Below are positions 43,138 through 52,129 of a stretch of 64,000 bases of DNA, one piece after another. The translations under genes and the position numbers were made by a program. Positions within the stretch are counted from its first letter, which is position 1. Every line of letters begins with the position of its first letter. Origin of the DNA: Dyella choica (lineage in GTDB: Bacteria; Pseudomonadota; Gammaproteobacteria; Xanthomonadales; Rhodanobacteraceae); the NCBI RefSeq assembly GCF_003977665.1, contig NZ_RYYV01000018.1:1-64000 (forward strand), written 5' to 3'. The notes beneath the pieces were generated by a model. That model did not search any database and was not told the origin of the DNA. It saw nothing but the letters and a program-made list of their open reading frames with translations.

Positions 43138-43914
43138 TCATTCCACTTTGAAGTCAACGATTTCCAAGTTGTCTTCCTTGCTCGCATTCTGCATGTGCAC
43201 AACTAGCGCGAATCGGTACTGTTCAAGGTAGACGTACCTGCGCTTTTCGACGACCACGCCATTGGCATTGGAGACCTGGCAATCCATATCGCGCACACTA
43301 CCTGCGATGGCTGTGTTGACGGTGGTGCCCGCATAAGTCCTGCCCAGCTGGCAAGCGAGCTGGGAAGGCTGGGGGACGCTGCTCCGACCCAAGTAGCCGG
43401 ATTGAAGTGAATAGATCATGTTCTCTGCACTGAGCCCAGACTGGAACCGGTCGAATTGCTCGATTCCCCACATCGCAGGCATGGCACTCGCCGTGGGCGC
43501 AACCCGCTGCGACAGCAAGCCGACATAGTTGTGATAGGCCAGCCAAAAATCGCTACTAGCATTGAAGCCGTTCGAATCAGTCGTGGACCAGGCCCGGATA
43601 AGGCCCTTACCAAGGTCTTCGTAGACCGTGTGCGATGCAAAGTTCTGCGGCGCAGCAACCCCGGTCTTGAACGTCCTGATCCTCGTATCCACGGTGATGC
43701 GTTGAAACGCAGGGGCCGAGACATCAGTCGCCAGCGTATTGCGCACGGATCTGGGCAGCGCGTCGATGGTGAACGCCTGATGCAGATAAGCGGCCCGGTC
43801 CTGCAAGACCTTACTGACGGGTGGCTGTAGCTGCGAAGCGGGCTTGATGGGCCTGGAAATGCACCCGCTCAATAGGAGCCCGCCAATGCCCGCCGTCAGT
43901 AGGCTGACCGGCAT
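43138..43914 (-). CDS. Lipoprotein of an unknown three-member paralogous family (3)
   Basis: A 258-residue lipoprotein if translation starts at ATG 43914, giving lipobox LLSGC. A start at 43989 would hide the signal peptide. Family features: AYLHQAFTIDALPRSVRNTL, YEDLGKGLIRAWSTTDSNG, a Cys pair (LACQLG ... MDCQVSNANGVVVE) and the end YLEQYRFALVV ... NLEIVDFKVE. It is the first gene of the three-gene run. Confidence 0.7.
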   Translation of the reverse strand: MPVSLLTAGIGGLLLSGCISRPIKPASQLQPPVSKVLQDRAAYLHQAFTIDALPRSVRNTLATDVSAPAFQRITVDTRIRTFKTGVAAPQNFASHTVYEDLGKGLIRAWSTTDSNGFNASSDFWLAYHNYVGLLSQRVAPTASAMPAMWGIEQFDRFQSGLSAENMIYSLQSGYLGRSSVPQPSQLACQLGRTYAGTTVNTAIAGSVRDMDCQVSNANGVVVEKRRYVYLEQYRFALVVHMQNASKEDNLEIVDFKVE

Positions 43915-44127
43915 GTGCGACGTGCGGCGAACGATCCGTGGATGAACGACAACTATGGCCGGGCAAGCATTCCTTTCCTGAAACCCCATACTGTCCTATC
44001 CCCTGTTTCCCTTAAAAATCAGTGCCGTTTACCATGGCGCGAGCCCGACCTTCCGTCTTGCTCCTTGGCCGATGATGCCCCAATTCAACGGACGGCAACA
44101 AGCTAAATGACCAGCATTATTTTTCGA

Positions 44128-44628
44128 TCAAGCTTGCAGCGCCAGCGCTAGGACGCCCAATCCCGCCGCGAAAATACCGGCCACCACATCGTCCACCATC
44201 ACGCCGAGTCCGCCTTTAAGATGCCGATCCAGATAGCGGATGGGCCACGGTTTCCACACGTCAAAGAGACGGAACAGCACAAAGCCCAGGACCACCGACC
44301 ACCATGGCGCAACCAAGGCCGGCAACAGTGCGATCCATTGGCCGATGAACTCATCCCATACCAGGCTGCGGTGATCGTCCACTTCCAATGCACGACCTGC
44401 GACATCGCAAGCCCACACCCCGATGGCAAAACCAACGGCGATGACCAGTAAATTGATTGGCAACGAGCATTCACGCAACAGCAGCCATGGCACAAGCGCA
44501 GCGAGCGAACCGAACGTCCCTTGCGCTACGGGCGCAAGGCCGGAACCAAAACCACAGGCGAGCCAGCCGGCCGGCGTCGAAAGCAGCGCGCGGCGTTGCG
44601 CTGGCGTGAGGACTTTGCGTTCGTTCAT
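44128..44628 (-). CDS. pgpA: Phosphatidylglycerophosphatase A
   Basis: A 166-residue membrane phosphatase that makes phosphatidylglycerol. Typical blocks are GFGSGLAPVAQGTFGSL near residue 25, VWDEFIGQWIAL, FRLFDVWKPWPIRYLD and the C-terminal GVMVDDVVAGIFA. The start ATG overlaps the thiL stop as ATGA, so the two are translationally coupled, as in many gammaproteobacteria. Confidence 0.95.
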   Translation of the reverse strand: MNERKVLTPAQRRALLSTPAGWLACGFGSGLAPVAQGTFGSLAALVPWLLLRECSLPINLLVIAVGFAIGVWACDVAGRALEVDDHRSLVWDEFIGQWIALLPALVAPWWSVVLGFVLFRLFDVWKPWPIRYLDRHLKGGLGVMVDDVVAGIFAAGLGVLALALQA

Positions 44629-45644
44629 GCGCTGAAATGATCCCAACCTTGCCGGTCCCGAGCCAGCGGATACCCGTCGCGATCGCGTACCGTGACGCCC
44701 TCACCTTCCACGATTCGGCCGATGCGCGTTGCGCCGCAGCCCAACCTGGCCAGATCTGCTTGCACGGCCGCCACGTGCTGCGGCGGAACGGTGAAGCACA
44801 GCTCGTAATCGTCACCGCCACTTAGCGCAAATTCGCACGAGGTAGCGTCGTCGAACAGATCGAGCAAGGCCGGCGAACGCGGCAGCAAGGCCGCTTCGAT
44901 CTGCGCACCGACACGGCTGGAGGTGCAGACGTGGCCGAGATCGGCGAGCAGGCCATCGGAAACGTCAATGCAGGCGCTTGCACGCTCACGCAGGGCAAGC
45001 CCCGCATCAACCCGCGGCACGGGGCGATTCAGGCGTTCGGCCAGATAGGCCATGTGCGCGTCTTCATGGCCCTCCTTTTTTGAATGGTCCGGCCTGGATG
45101 GCCGGTATGTTGATTCTCCGCGAGATGGATCTCGCGCGAAATGCATGCGCAATCCACCCGCGGCATCGCCCAGCGTGCCAGTCACCAGTACCGCATCGCC
45201 GACTTGCGCACCCGCCCGGGTGAGCGCACGTCCAGGCGGTACGAATCCATGCACGGCCACACTGATCGTCAGCGTGCCACGCGTGGTGTCGCCACCTACC
45301 AATGCGAGCCGATAAGCCTGTGCGAGCTGCGCGAAACCGGAGGCAAAGCCATCGACAAAAGCCACATCCGCGCTCGGCAAGCTCAACGCCAGCAGCGCCC
45401 AGGCCGGCGTGGCACCCATGGCGGCAAGGTCGGAGAGGTTGACCGCGAGCGCCTTCCAGCCGATGTCGGCCGCGGAAGTGCCGGACGGGAAATGCACACC
45501 CTCGACCATGGTGTCGATGGCTACCGCCAGTTCCTGGCCCGCGGGCACTGCCAGCAAAGCCGCGTCATCGCCAATACCCAGGCGCACATCATCACGCCCT
45601 TGTTCGGTGAGCTTGCGGATGCGGTCGATGAGGGAGAATTCCAT
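44625..45644 (-). CDS. thiL: Thiamine-monophosphate kinase with an in-frame insertion
   Basis: A 339-residue kinase that phosphorylates thiamine monophosphate to the diphosphate cofactor. Conserved blocks are LGIGDDAALL, AIDTMVEGVHF, LVGGDTTRG, CIDVSDGLLADLGH and ALSGGDDYELCF. Between GDAAGGLRM and AYLAERLNRPVPRV, residues of about 169-197 (ARDPSRGEST ... KKEGHEDAH) are extra relative to typical ThiL and are encoded by two hairpins. The reading frame is intact, so the enzyme is probably active. ATG 45644 has AGGGAAG upstream. Confidence 0.93.
   Translation of the reverse strand: MEFSLIDRIRKLTEQGRDDVRLGIGDDAALLAVPAGQELAVAIDTMVEGVHFPSGTSAADIGWKALAVNLSDLAAMGATPAWALLALSLPSADVAFVDGFASGFAQLAQAYRLALVGGDTTRGTLTISVAVHGFVPPGRALTRAGAQVGDAVLVTGTLGDAAGGLRMHFARDPSRGESTYRPSRPDHSKKEGHEDAHMAYLAERLNRPVPRVDAGLALRERASACIDVSDGLLADLGHVCTSSRVGAQIEAALLPRSPALLDLFDDATSCEFALSGGDDYELCFTVPPQHVAAVQADLARLGCGATRIGRIVEGEGVTVRDRDGYPLARDRQGWDHFSA
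45089..45136. repeat. Two hairpins inside thiL
   Basis: CCGGCC-tggat-GGCCGG (45089-45105) and CGCGAGAT-gg-ATCTCGCG (45119-45136). Both coincide with the segment encoding the extra residues of ThiL, suggesting insertion of a palindromic element. Confidence 0.7.
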
Positions 45645-45667
45645 GGTCTTCCCTGCTGATTGACGCG

Positions 45668-45694
45668 GTAGGCTGGGGTTTGCCCTCAGCCTAT
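45668..45694. repeat. GTAGG repeat, single-hairpin copy
   Basis: GTAGGCTGGGGTTTGCCCTCAGCCTATG in the 61-base spacer between nusB and thiL. Only one hairpin of the family is kept. Confidence 0.55.
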
Positions 45695-45705
45695 GAAACC
45701 GTTGG

Positions 45706-46152
45706 TCAAGCCTTTTTCTCGGCGCCCCGGACCTGCGCCGCCAGCTTGTCCAGCACACCATTCACATAGCTGTGCCCATGATCCGCCCCGAAGCGTTTGG
45801 TCACTTCGATCGCCTCATTGATGATCACGCGATAAGGTACGTCCAGCCGATGTTTCAACTCATAGGCCGCCAGTCGCAGCGCCGCCCGTTCAATCGGGTC
45901 GATCTGCTCCACCTCGCGATCAATGTACGGCTTCAGCGCTTCATCCAGTTCAGCGACGTGCTGTTCCACGCCACGCAGCAGATCCTCGAAGTACTCCAGG
46001 TCGGCCACTTCCATGTCCTGCTCATGCCGGAACTGATCGATCACCGACTTCATCGAGCTGCCGCTCATCTGCCATGCATACAGCGCCTGCAGAGCACGGC
46101 GGCGGGCGCGCGAACGCGCGGCGAGATCGATGCCTTCGGGACGTGGATGCAT
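45706..46152 (-). CDS. nusB: Transcription antitermination factor NusB
   Basis: A 148-residue all-helical protein that binds boxA RNA with NusE during rRNA antitermination. Typical features are ARSRARRRALQALYAWQMSG near the start and the C-terminal YRVIINEAIEVTKRFGADHG followed by YVNGVLDKLA. It overlaps ribH by one base (TAATG), and the ribH-nusB pair is widely conserved. Confidence 0.96.
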   Translation of the reverse strand: MHPRPEGIDLAARSRARRRALQALYAWQMSGSSMKSVIDQFRHEQDMEVADLEYFEDLLRGVEQHVAELDEALKPYIDREVEQIDPIERAALRLAAYELKHRLDVPYRVIINEAIEVTKRFGADHGHSYVNGVLDKLAAQVRGAEKKA

Positions 46153-46613
46153 TACAGCTTTCCGTACAGATTGACCATTTCAAGAGCGACCATGGCGGCA
46201 TCGGCGCCCTTGTTGCCAGCCTTGGTGCCGGCGCGCTCGATGGCCTGTTCGATGTTATCGGTGGTGAGCACACCCAAAGCGACCGGCACGCCGGAACTCA
46301 GCGCTGCCTGGGCCAGCGCCTTGGCGCATTCGCCGGCGACGTAATCGAAGTGCGGCGTGCCGCCGCGGATCACCGCGCCAAGTCCGATCACGGCCGCGTA
46401 CTTGCCCGAGTGTGCCAGCTTGTGCGCAGTCGGCCCCAGTTCCCATGCACCGGGCACGCGGACCAGGTCGAGGGCTTCCTCGCTTACGCCATGGCGCACC
46501 AGGGTGTCGCGTGCGGCGGCCACCAGCGATTCGACGACGAAGCCGTTGAAACGGGCGGCGACGATGGCAAAACGGCCCTTGGGCGTGGCGAAATCGCCTT
46601 CGATGATGTTCAT
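46152..46613 (-). CDS. ribH: 6,7-dimethyl-8-ribityllumazine synthase
   Basis: A 153-residue enzyme for the penultimate riboflavin step. [11 protein letters not shown] near residue 21 binds substrate, [15 protein letters not shown] follows, and His88 in [17 protein letters not shown] is the catalytic histidine. It is separated from ribE and ribB by an inserted LdcA gene and a GH3 gene, although those genes are usually adjacent. Confidence 0.96.
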   Translation of the reverse strand: MNIIEGDFATPKGRFAIVAARFNGFVVESLVAAARDTLVRHGVSEEALDLVRVPGAWELGPTAHKLAHSGKYAAVIGLGAVIRGGTPHFDYVAGECAKALAQAALSSGVPVALGVLTTDNIEQAIERAGTKAGNKGADAAMVALEMVNLYGKL

Positions 46614-46712
46614 GCGGCTTGGATTCCTTTGGTGGGCGGCCTGCCCCGAGCGAGCGGACTATTTTACGGGTTTGCGGGCGGAACTGCTCACCAGGATGCT
46701 CCGATCCGGCAT

Positions 46713-46783
46713 GTAGGCCGGGTGCCAGCCCCGGCATTGCCATAGCCACGGTTCGTTATGTTGGGGCTGGCATCCCAACCTAC
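46713..46783. repeat. GTAGG...CCTAC paired-hairpin repeat, copy 4
   Basis: GTAGGCCGGGTGCCAGCCCCGGC, a spacer, then GTTGGGGCTGGCATCCCAACCTAC. The right end supplies the stop codon TAG of ldcA on the minus strand (46780-46782). Confidence 0.78.
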
Positions 46784-47733
46784 GCCATGGAAGGCTCGTG
46801 TGCCTGGCGCAGATGGGGATAGCCGTGAAAATCCAGGCTGGCCCTCCGCCCCACCACGCGCAGCCGTGCCGGCACGCCAAACGGCAGGGTGAATTTGTCC
46901 GCCGCATGGCCGAACGGCATGCCCGAAAGGACGGGAATACCCGCGACCTGGCGGATCTGCCTGAAGCCATCGGCAAGGTCATAGCCGTTGTCATACGGGG
47001 CCGGGCGGCAATGGGTAAAGTCCGCCAGGATCAGCGCCCTCTGCTGCTTCAGCACGCCCGAAAGATGCAGCTGATAAAGCAACCGCTCGATACGGAACGG
47101 CGGCTCGCCGATGTCTTCCACGAACAAGATGCCGCCCTCGATGCGCGGGAAGTACGGCGTCTGCAGCAAGCTGCACAACATGGCGAGATTGCCGCCCCAC
47201 AGCGGCCCTTCCACAGCCAGCTCCGCAACTTCCCCGCAATCCCAGCTCGCATTGCCCTGCGGCGAGCTGAGCGTGCGCCAGAAATGCCGCCAGGTCAGCG
47301 GGCTCAGCCGCTGCGCGCCGAAATCCGGCCCCAGCATCGGCCCGCCGAAGGTGACGAGACCGCTTTTCGCATACAGCGCCATCTGCAACGCGGTGAAATC
47401 GCTGTGGCCGACCAGCACCAACGGCTGGCCGGCCAGACGCTCGCGCAAAGCGTCGTACCGCAGGTGCTCCAACAAGCGTGTCGCGCCGTAACCGCCACGG
47501 ATCGACAGTGCGATATCCGGCAAGGTATCCAGCGTCGCCAGCCCGTTGATGTCGGCCATGCGCTGCGCATCGCTACCGGCATAACGCAGCTCGGTGCGAT
47601 CGATCACATCCACCCCGTCCATCGTGCAGCCAGCGTCGCGCAAGCGCTGCACGCCGCGCGTCATGGCTTCACGGTCGTGTGGGTAGCCGGAAGGAGCAAT
47701 CAGGCGGATATGGCAGGACGGGTGGGATGGCAT
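46780..47733 (-). CDS. ldcA: Muramoyltetrapeptide carboxypeptidase (LD-carboxypeptidase)
   Basis: A 317-residue S66 peptidase that trims the terminal D-Ala of tetrapeptides during cell-wall recycling. The nucleophile Ser is in LVGHSDFTAL near residue 109, with Glu in FVEDIGEPPF and His in MPFGHAADK as the other triad members. No signal peptide, so it is cytoplasmic. Its C terminus ends inside a hairpin repeat, which may have replaced the original end. Confidence 0.92.
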   Translation of the reverse strand: MPSHPSCHIRLIAPSGYPHDREAMTRGVQRLRDAGCTMDGVDVIDRTELRYAGSDAQRMADINGLATLDTLPDIALSIRGGYGATRLLEHLRYDALRERLAGQPLVLVGHSDFTALQMALYAKSGLVTFGGPMLGPDFGAQRLSPLTWRHFWRTLSSPQGNASWDCGEVAELAVEGPLWGGNLAMLCSLLQTPYFPRIEGGILFVEDIGEPPFRIERLLYQLHLSGVLKQQRALILADFTHCRPAPYDNGYDLADGFRQIRQVAGIPVLSGMPFGHAADKFTLPFGVPARLRVVGRRASLDFHGYPHLRQAHEPSMA

Positions 47734-47861
47734 GCAAGGCTCGTTTCAACATTCCGTAGGCAGGGAAAGCAATCTATACCATGCAGCCCAAGTGACTGTG
47801 GAATATCCATGACTTGGTTGCGACTGGATCGTGGCCTCGCAACAGCGAGCCTCATTAGCGC

Positions 47862-47887
47862 GTAGGTTGGGGCTTGCACCCCAACCG
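47862..47887. repeat. GTAGG repeat, single-hairpin copy
   Basis: GTAGGTTGGGGCTTGCACCC then CCAACCGG, directly next to the stop of the GH3 gene. Only one hairpin. Confidence 0.55.
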
Positions 47888-47890
47888 GTA

Positions 47891-50116
47891 TCAAGGCGCC
47901 ATCGTCGCTGCAGCGACCGTCGCAGCACCGTTCAACTCGAAGTCCCGCGACGAATGTCCGACCCGGATCGGGTAACTTCCTGCGGCAACCTTCCACTGGT
48001 GCCCCGGCACATCGAACGTCGCCAGCAAGCGTGGATCGATCGTGACGGTCACGGTGCGGCTCTGTCCCGGCTGCAGCGCAAGCTTCTGGAAACCCGCGAG
48101 CCGGCGAGGTGCTTCACCGCTGTCGCCAGGCAGGCTCACGTAGACCTGCGGCGTGTCCATGCCTTCGCGCTGGCCGGCATTACTCACTTTGAAGCTCACC
48201 GTAACACGATCGCCTTGCGCGCTTACTTGCAGGTTGCTGTAATCGAAACGGCTATACGAAAGCCCGAAACCGAACGGAAACAGCGGTTGCAGGTTGTTCT
48301 TGTCGAACCACTTATAGCCGACGGCGGCGCCGTCGATGTTGTAGTCGACTTGTTGCTCCTGGGTGATCTGCCGGCGCGGCAACTGCTGTTCGTCCTGCGG
48401 GAAGGTGACCGGCAGGCGGCCAGACGGATTCACCTTGCCGGTGAGCACACCGGCTATCGCTTCGCCGCCACGCGCGCCTGGATACCAGGCTTCCACCACG
48501 GCGCCGACCTTCGACAGCCACGGCATTTTCACCGGCCCGCCGTTTTCCAGCACCACCACGCTATGCGAATTGGCGGCAGCGACGGTTTCGATCAGGCCAT
48601 CCTGCTTGTCCGGCAGCGCGAGATCCGCTTGATCGACACCTTCGCAAGTCCACTGAGTGGCGAACACAATGGCCACATCGGACGACTTCGCCAAGGCGGC
48701 AGCCCTGACCGGATCGCTGCCGTCGTCATAGGCGATTTTTGCATTCGGCAGCAGTTGCTTGAGTGCCTTCACGGGTGAGGAAGGATCGAAGACCTTCCAC
48801 TGCCAATCCGGGCCCTTTACCGCCGGAATGGCCGGACCGCCGATGGGCCATACCTGGGCGGAACCACCCCCCGACAACACGCCGGCGTCAGCGTGCGCGC
48901 CAATGACCGCGACCGTCTTGATTTCCTCGTGCAACGGCAGCTGATCGTGATCGTTCTTCAGCAGCACGATCGCTTCTTCCGCAGCATGCAGCGCCACCGT
49001 CGCGTCGGCTTCGACGTCCAGCGGCTTGGTCGCCGGCGGATGCTCGAACAGCCCCGCTGCATACATGGAGCGCAGAATACGATGCGTCATGTCTTCGAGC
49101 CTGCTGCGCGGAATATCCCCCTTCTGGATCGCCAGCAGCAGTGGTGCGCCGAAGCTGCTCGACGTCTGCCCCAGGCTGAAGCCGGTGCCTGCGTCGATCC
49201 CGGAGACCTGGTCGGTGCCGGCCATCGCGTCCATCACGCCATGGTCGGCACCCCAGTCGGTCATCACCCAGCCGGGATATTTCCAGTCACCCTTGAGGAT
49301 TTCTTGCAGCAGATGCTTGCTGGAGCAGTCCCATTCGCCGTTGACCTTGTTGTAGCCGCACATCACCGAACCCGGATGCCCGTCTTCGATGGCCAGCTCG
49401 AACGCGAGCAGATCCGATTCGCGCATCACGCGCTCGTCGATATTGGAGCTGACCGTAAGACGATTGGTTTCCTGGTCGTTCAGGGCATAGTGCTTGAGGG
49501 TGGAGATCACGTGCTGCGACTGGATTCCGCGAATTTCCCCGCCATCGATACGCGCCGCGAGCAGCGGATCTTCGCCGAGGTATTCAAAGGTGCGTCCATC
49601 CCGTGGCTCGCGCGTAAGGTTGATGCCGCCGGCCAGCAACACATTGATACCTTGGTGGCGCGCCTCGCCCGCAATCATGCGGCCGCCTTCATACGCGACC
49701 TGCGGATTGAAGGTGGCTGCAATGCCGAGCGTTGAAGGCAACGGCGTGGCATTGCCCGCTTCGCCGCGCACGTGGGCCGGCTGCTTTCCCGCCCCCTGGT
49801 CGACCGGATAGTTGTGCACGCCGATGCCGGCATCGTTCTCCTGCAAGGCAGGAATGCCGAGCTTCGGCAGTGCCGGCACGTAACCCGCCGCACCGATACC
49901 GCCCGGCTGCTGTTTCAGGGACATCATGTCGTTGTAGCTCTGCACCATATGGTGCATGTCTTCCAGCGACATGCGCTTGAGCAACTGGTTGGCGCGCTGG
50001 TCCGGGGAAGCTGCGGCCTGATCTGCCCATGCCGGTGTCAGGCAAGCCAGCGAAAGCGCAGTGAACAAGGCGGTGCGGACAAAAGCGGCGGTGCGCGGCA
50101 GGTTGGCGAGCTTCAT
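47891..50116 (-). CDS. Periplasmic GH3 beta-glucosidase
   Basis: A 741-residue exported enzyme. Signal peptide ends AWA at residue 31. The GH3 N-terminal barrel carries the nucleophile Asp287 in GWVMTDWGADH; KHYALNDQETNR and MCGYNKVNG are substrate-binding blocks. The GH3 C-terminal sandwich (VVLENGGPVKMPWL, EAWYPGARGGEAIAGVLTG) and a fibronectin III-like domain (FKVSNAGQREGMDTPQVYV) follow. ATG 50116 has GAAGGGA upstream. It lies between ribB and ldcA, foreign to the riboflavin block, and may use plant-derived glucosides. Confidence 0.93.
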   Translation of the reverse strand: MKLANLPRTAAFVRTALFTALSLACLTPAWADQAAASPDQRANQLLKRMSLEDMHHMVQSYNDMMSLKQQPGGIGAAGYVPALPKLGIPALQENDAGIGVHNYPVDQGAGKQPAHVRGEAGNATPLPSTLGIAATFNPQVAYEGGRMIAGEARHQGINVLLAGGINLTREPRDGRTFEYLGEDPLLAARIDGGEIRGIQSQHVISTLKHYALNDQETNRLTVSSNIDERVMRESDLLAFELAIEDGHPGSVMCGYNKVNGEWDCSSKHLLQEILKGDWKYPGWVMTDWGADHGVMDAMAGTDQVSGIDAGTGFSLGQTSSSFGAPLLLAIQKGDIPRSRLEDMTHRILRSMYAAGLFEHPPATKPLDVEADATVALHAAEEAIVLLKNDHDQLPLHEEIKTVAVIGAHADAGVLSGGGSAQVWPIGGPAIPAVKGPDWQWKVFDPSSPVKALKQLLPNAKIAYDDGSDPVRAAALAKSSDVAIVFATQWTCEGVDQADLALPDKQDGLIETVAAANSHSVVVLENGGPVKMPWLSKVGAVVEAWYPGARGGEAIAGVLTGKVNPSGRLPVTFPQDEQQLPRRQITQEQQVDYNIDGAAVGYKWFDKNNLQPLFPFGFGLSYSRFDYSNLQVSAQGDRVTVSFKVSNAGQREGMDTPQVYVSLPGDSGEAPRRLAGFQKLALQPGQSRTVTVTIDPRLLATFDVPGHQWKVAAGSYPIRVGHSSRDFELNGAATVAAATMAP

Positions 50117-50248
50117 CCCGATCCCTTCGTTTGGTTTCAACCAGGCGAAGGATGCCACGAAGCGGGGTCCGTGGCAGTGCTGAATAGGGCCAGCCGCGCT
50201 TATGATCATTGCAGCCCTTCCGCCTTCATGGGAAGGGCTGCCGGCCAC

Positions 50249-51340
50249 TCATTCTACGTACTCGACCACTTCCAGACCGAATCCCGCCAACCCCACCAGT
50301 TTGCGCGGCGTGCCAAGCACAAGTAGGCGATGCACGCCCAGATCCGTCAGGATCTGTGCACCCAGGCCATGTTGGCGCCACTCCTGATGCTCGTCGCTGG
50401 GTGCTTGCAGCGCGGGTTGCCGGTTGAGGCGGCGCAGCAATGCCTCGGGTGTGTCCTCACCGGACAGCACCAGCAGTACGCCGCGGTTTTCATCGGCAAT
50501 GCGGCGCAAAGCGGCGGTGACGGTAAGGCCAAGGTCTTCGCGTTGCAGATGCAGCACGTCGGACAAAGTATTGCGTACGTGCACTCGGCTCAGCACCGGA
50601 TGGCCATCATCCACGCTGCCGCGCACCAGGGCGAAGTGCAAGCCATGGCGAATCGCGTCGCGATAGGCCACCAGACGGAACGGACCGAATTCCGTCTGCA
50701 CCTCTTCTTCATGCACGCGCTGCACGGTTTTTTCCGTTTCCAGGCGATAGCGGATCAGGTCGGCGATGGAGCCGATCTTCAGGTCGTGCTTTTTGGCAAA
50801 CACTTCGAGCTCGGGACGGCGCGCCATCGAGCCGTCTTCGTGCAACACCTCGATCAGCACCGATGCCGGCTCCAGGCCAGCGAGTGCGGCCAGATCACAG
50901 CCGGCTTCCGTGTGGCCCGCACGCGTCAGTACGCCGCCCGGCTTCGCGGTGAGCGGAAAAACATGACCTGGCTGCGAGAGATCCTGTGGTTTCGCATCCG
51001 ATTTCACGGCCACCTGAATGGTGCGCGCGCGATCGTGCGCGGAGATGCCGGTGGTGACGCCTTCGGCCGCCTCGATCGATACGGTGAAGTTGGTGTGGTA
51101 CGGCGAAGTGTTGTCGCTCACCATCGGGCGCAGGCCAAGCTGGCGCGTGCGCTGTTCAGTGAGCGTCAGGCACAACAAGCCGCGTGCTTCGCGCACCATG
51201 AAGTTGATGTCTTCGGGCCGCACCATTTGCGCGGCCATGACCAGATCGCCCTCGTTTTCGCGGTCTTCGTCATCGACGATCACCACCATGCGGCCGGCGC
51301 GGATGTCTTCGAGGATTTCCGGAATGGTATGGAATGCCAT
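50249..51340 (-). CDS. ribB: 3,4-dihydroxy-2-butanone-4-phosphate synthase with degenerate GTP cyclohydrolase II half
   Basis: A 363-residue two-domain protein. The RibB domain is complete: VDDEDRENEGDLVMAAQ near residue 22 and GHVFPLTAKPGGVLTRAGHTEA near residue 125, with TGISAHDRA. The C-terminal RibA-like half lacks the three zinc-binding cysteines expected in the HSECLTGD and RCDCG blocks; the region reads RVHVRNTLSDVLHLQREDLG. It should therefore not have cyclohydrolase activity, so another ribA is expected elsewhere. It starts 18 bases after ribE. Confidence 0.93.
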   Translation of the reverse strand: MAFHTIPEILEDIRAGRMVVIVDDEDRENEGDLVMAAQMVRPEDINFMVREARGLLCLTLTEQRTRQLGLRPMVSDNTSPYHTNFTVSIEAAEGVTTGISAHDRARTIQVAVKSDAKPQDLSQPGHVFPLTAKPGGVLTRAGHTEAGCDLAALAGLEPASVLIEVLHEDGSMARRPELEVFAKKHDLKIGSIADLIRYRLETEKTVQRVHEEEVQTEFGPFRLVAYRDAIRHGLHFALVRGSVDDGHPVLSRVHVRNTLSDVLHLQREDLGLTVTAALRRIADENRGVLLVLSGEDTPEALLRRLNRQPALQAPSDEHQEWRQHGLGAQILTDLGVHRLLVLGTPRKLVGLAGFGLEVVEYVE

Positions 51341-51358
51341 GTGCTGTTCCTTTGGGAC

Positions 51359-51997
51359 TCACGCAAAACCGTGCTGTTTGAGAAATGCCTCGTCGATCCG
51401 CGACGCCTCGCCGCCGATCAGGCGCTCGACGTAACGAGCCACCACGTCGACCTCGATATTCACCGCATCGCCCGTGCGCCTTGCATGGAACGCCGTGTGC
51501 TCCACCGTGTGGGGAATGAGGTTGACCCCGAACCGATCACCATTCACCTCATTGACGGTAAGGCTGGTGCCGTCAATGCAAATGGAGCCCTTCGATGCGA
51601 CGTAGCGCGAGAGCTGCGCCGGCACTTCGAAGGTCCAGCGCTGCGAACGCCCATCGGCCGTGATCGCAACCACCTTGCCCACGCCGTCGACATGGCCGGA
51701 GACCAGGTGGCCGCCCAGACGATCGGCGAGCCGCAGGGCTTTTTCCAGATTCACCGGATCGCCACTCTGATGCCCGCCCAGGGTCGTGAGCGACAGCGTC
51801 TCGTTGGAAACATCGGCGGAAAAGCCACCCGAATGAAGCGTGACCACGGTCAGGCACACGCCAGACACCGCAATGCTATCGCCCAGTTGCACGTCGGAAA
51901 GATCAAGCTCGGCCGTGTCGACGTGCAACCGTACGTCGCCGCCGCGCGGCTCCAGCCGCGTGACGCGGCCAACGCTTTGGATAATGCCGGTAAACAT
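51359..51997 (-). CDS. ribE: Riboflavin synthase alpha subunit
   Basis: A 212-residue enzyme converting two lumazines to riboflavin. It has the internal repeat typical of the family: MFTGIIQSVGRV and SGVCLTV in one half, GHLVSGHVDGVGKV and GTSLTVNEV in the other. ATG 51997 has GGAGG upstream; longer upstream sequence is the riboswitch leader. With ribB it forms the transcript controlled by the FMN riboswitch. Confidence 0.96.
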   Translation of the reverse strand: MFTGIIQSVGRVTRLEPRGGDVRLHVDTAELDLSDVQLGDSIAVSGVCLTVVTLHSGGFSADVSNETLSLTTLGGHQSGDPVNLEKALRLADRLGGHLVSGHVDGVGKVVAITADGRSQRWTFEVPAQLSRYVASKGSICIDGTSLTVNEVNGDRFGVNLIPHTVEHTAFHARRTGDAVNIEVDVVARYVERLIGGEASRIDEAFLKQHGFA

Positions 51998-52129
51998 CAG
52001 TGCACCTCCATCAGGAAGGTGCTTGGAACCGGATCGCAATGCATGGACATGAACGTTCTCCACGAAATACTTAAGGTGGGAACGCCCCAAGGCATAAGGC
52101 ACACGCACCGCTTGCGCGGCGCATGCTGC

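Noticed and set aside
43914-44127. Possible small gene upstream of the lipoprotein run
   Set aside because: Short frames here have no ribosome site plus hydrophobic or conserved pattern; the region more likely holds the promoter of the three-gene run.
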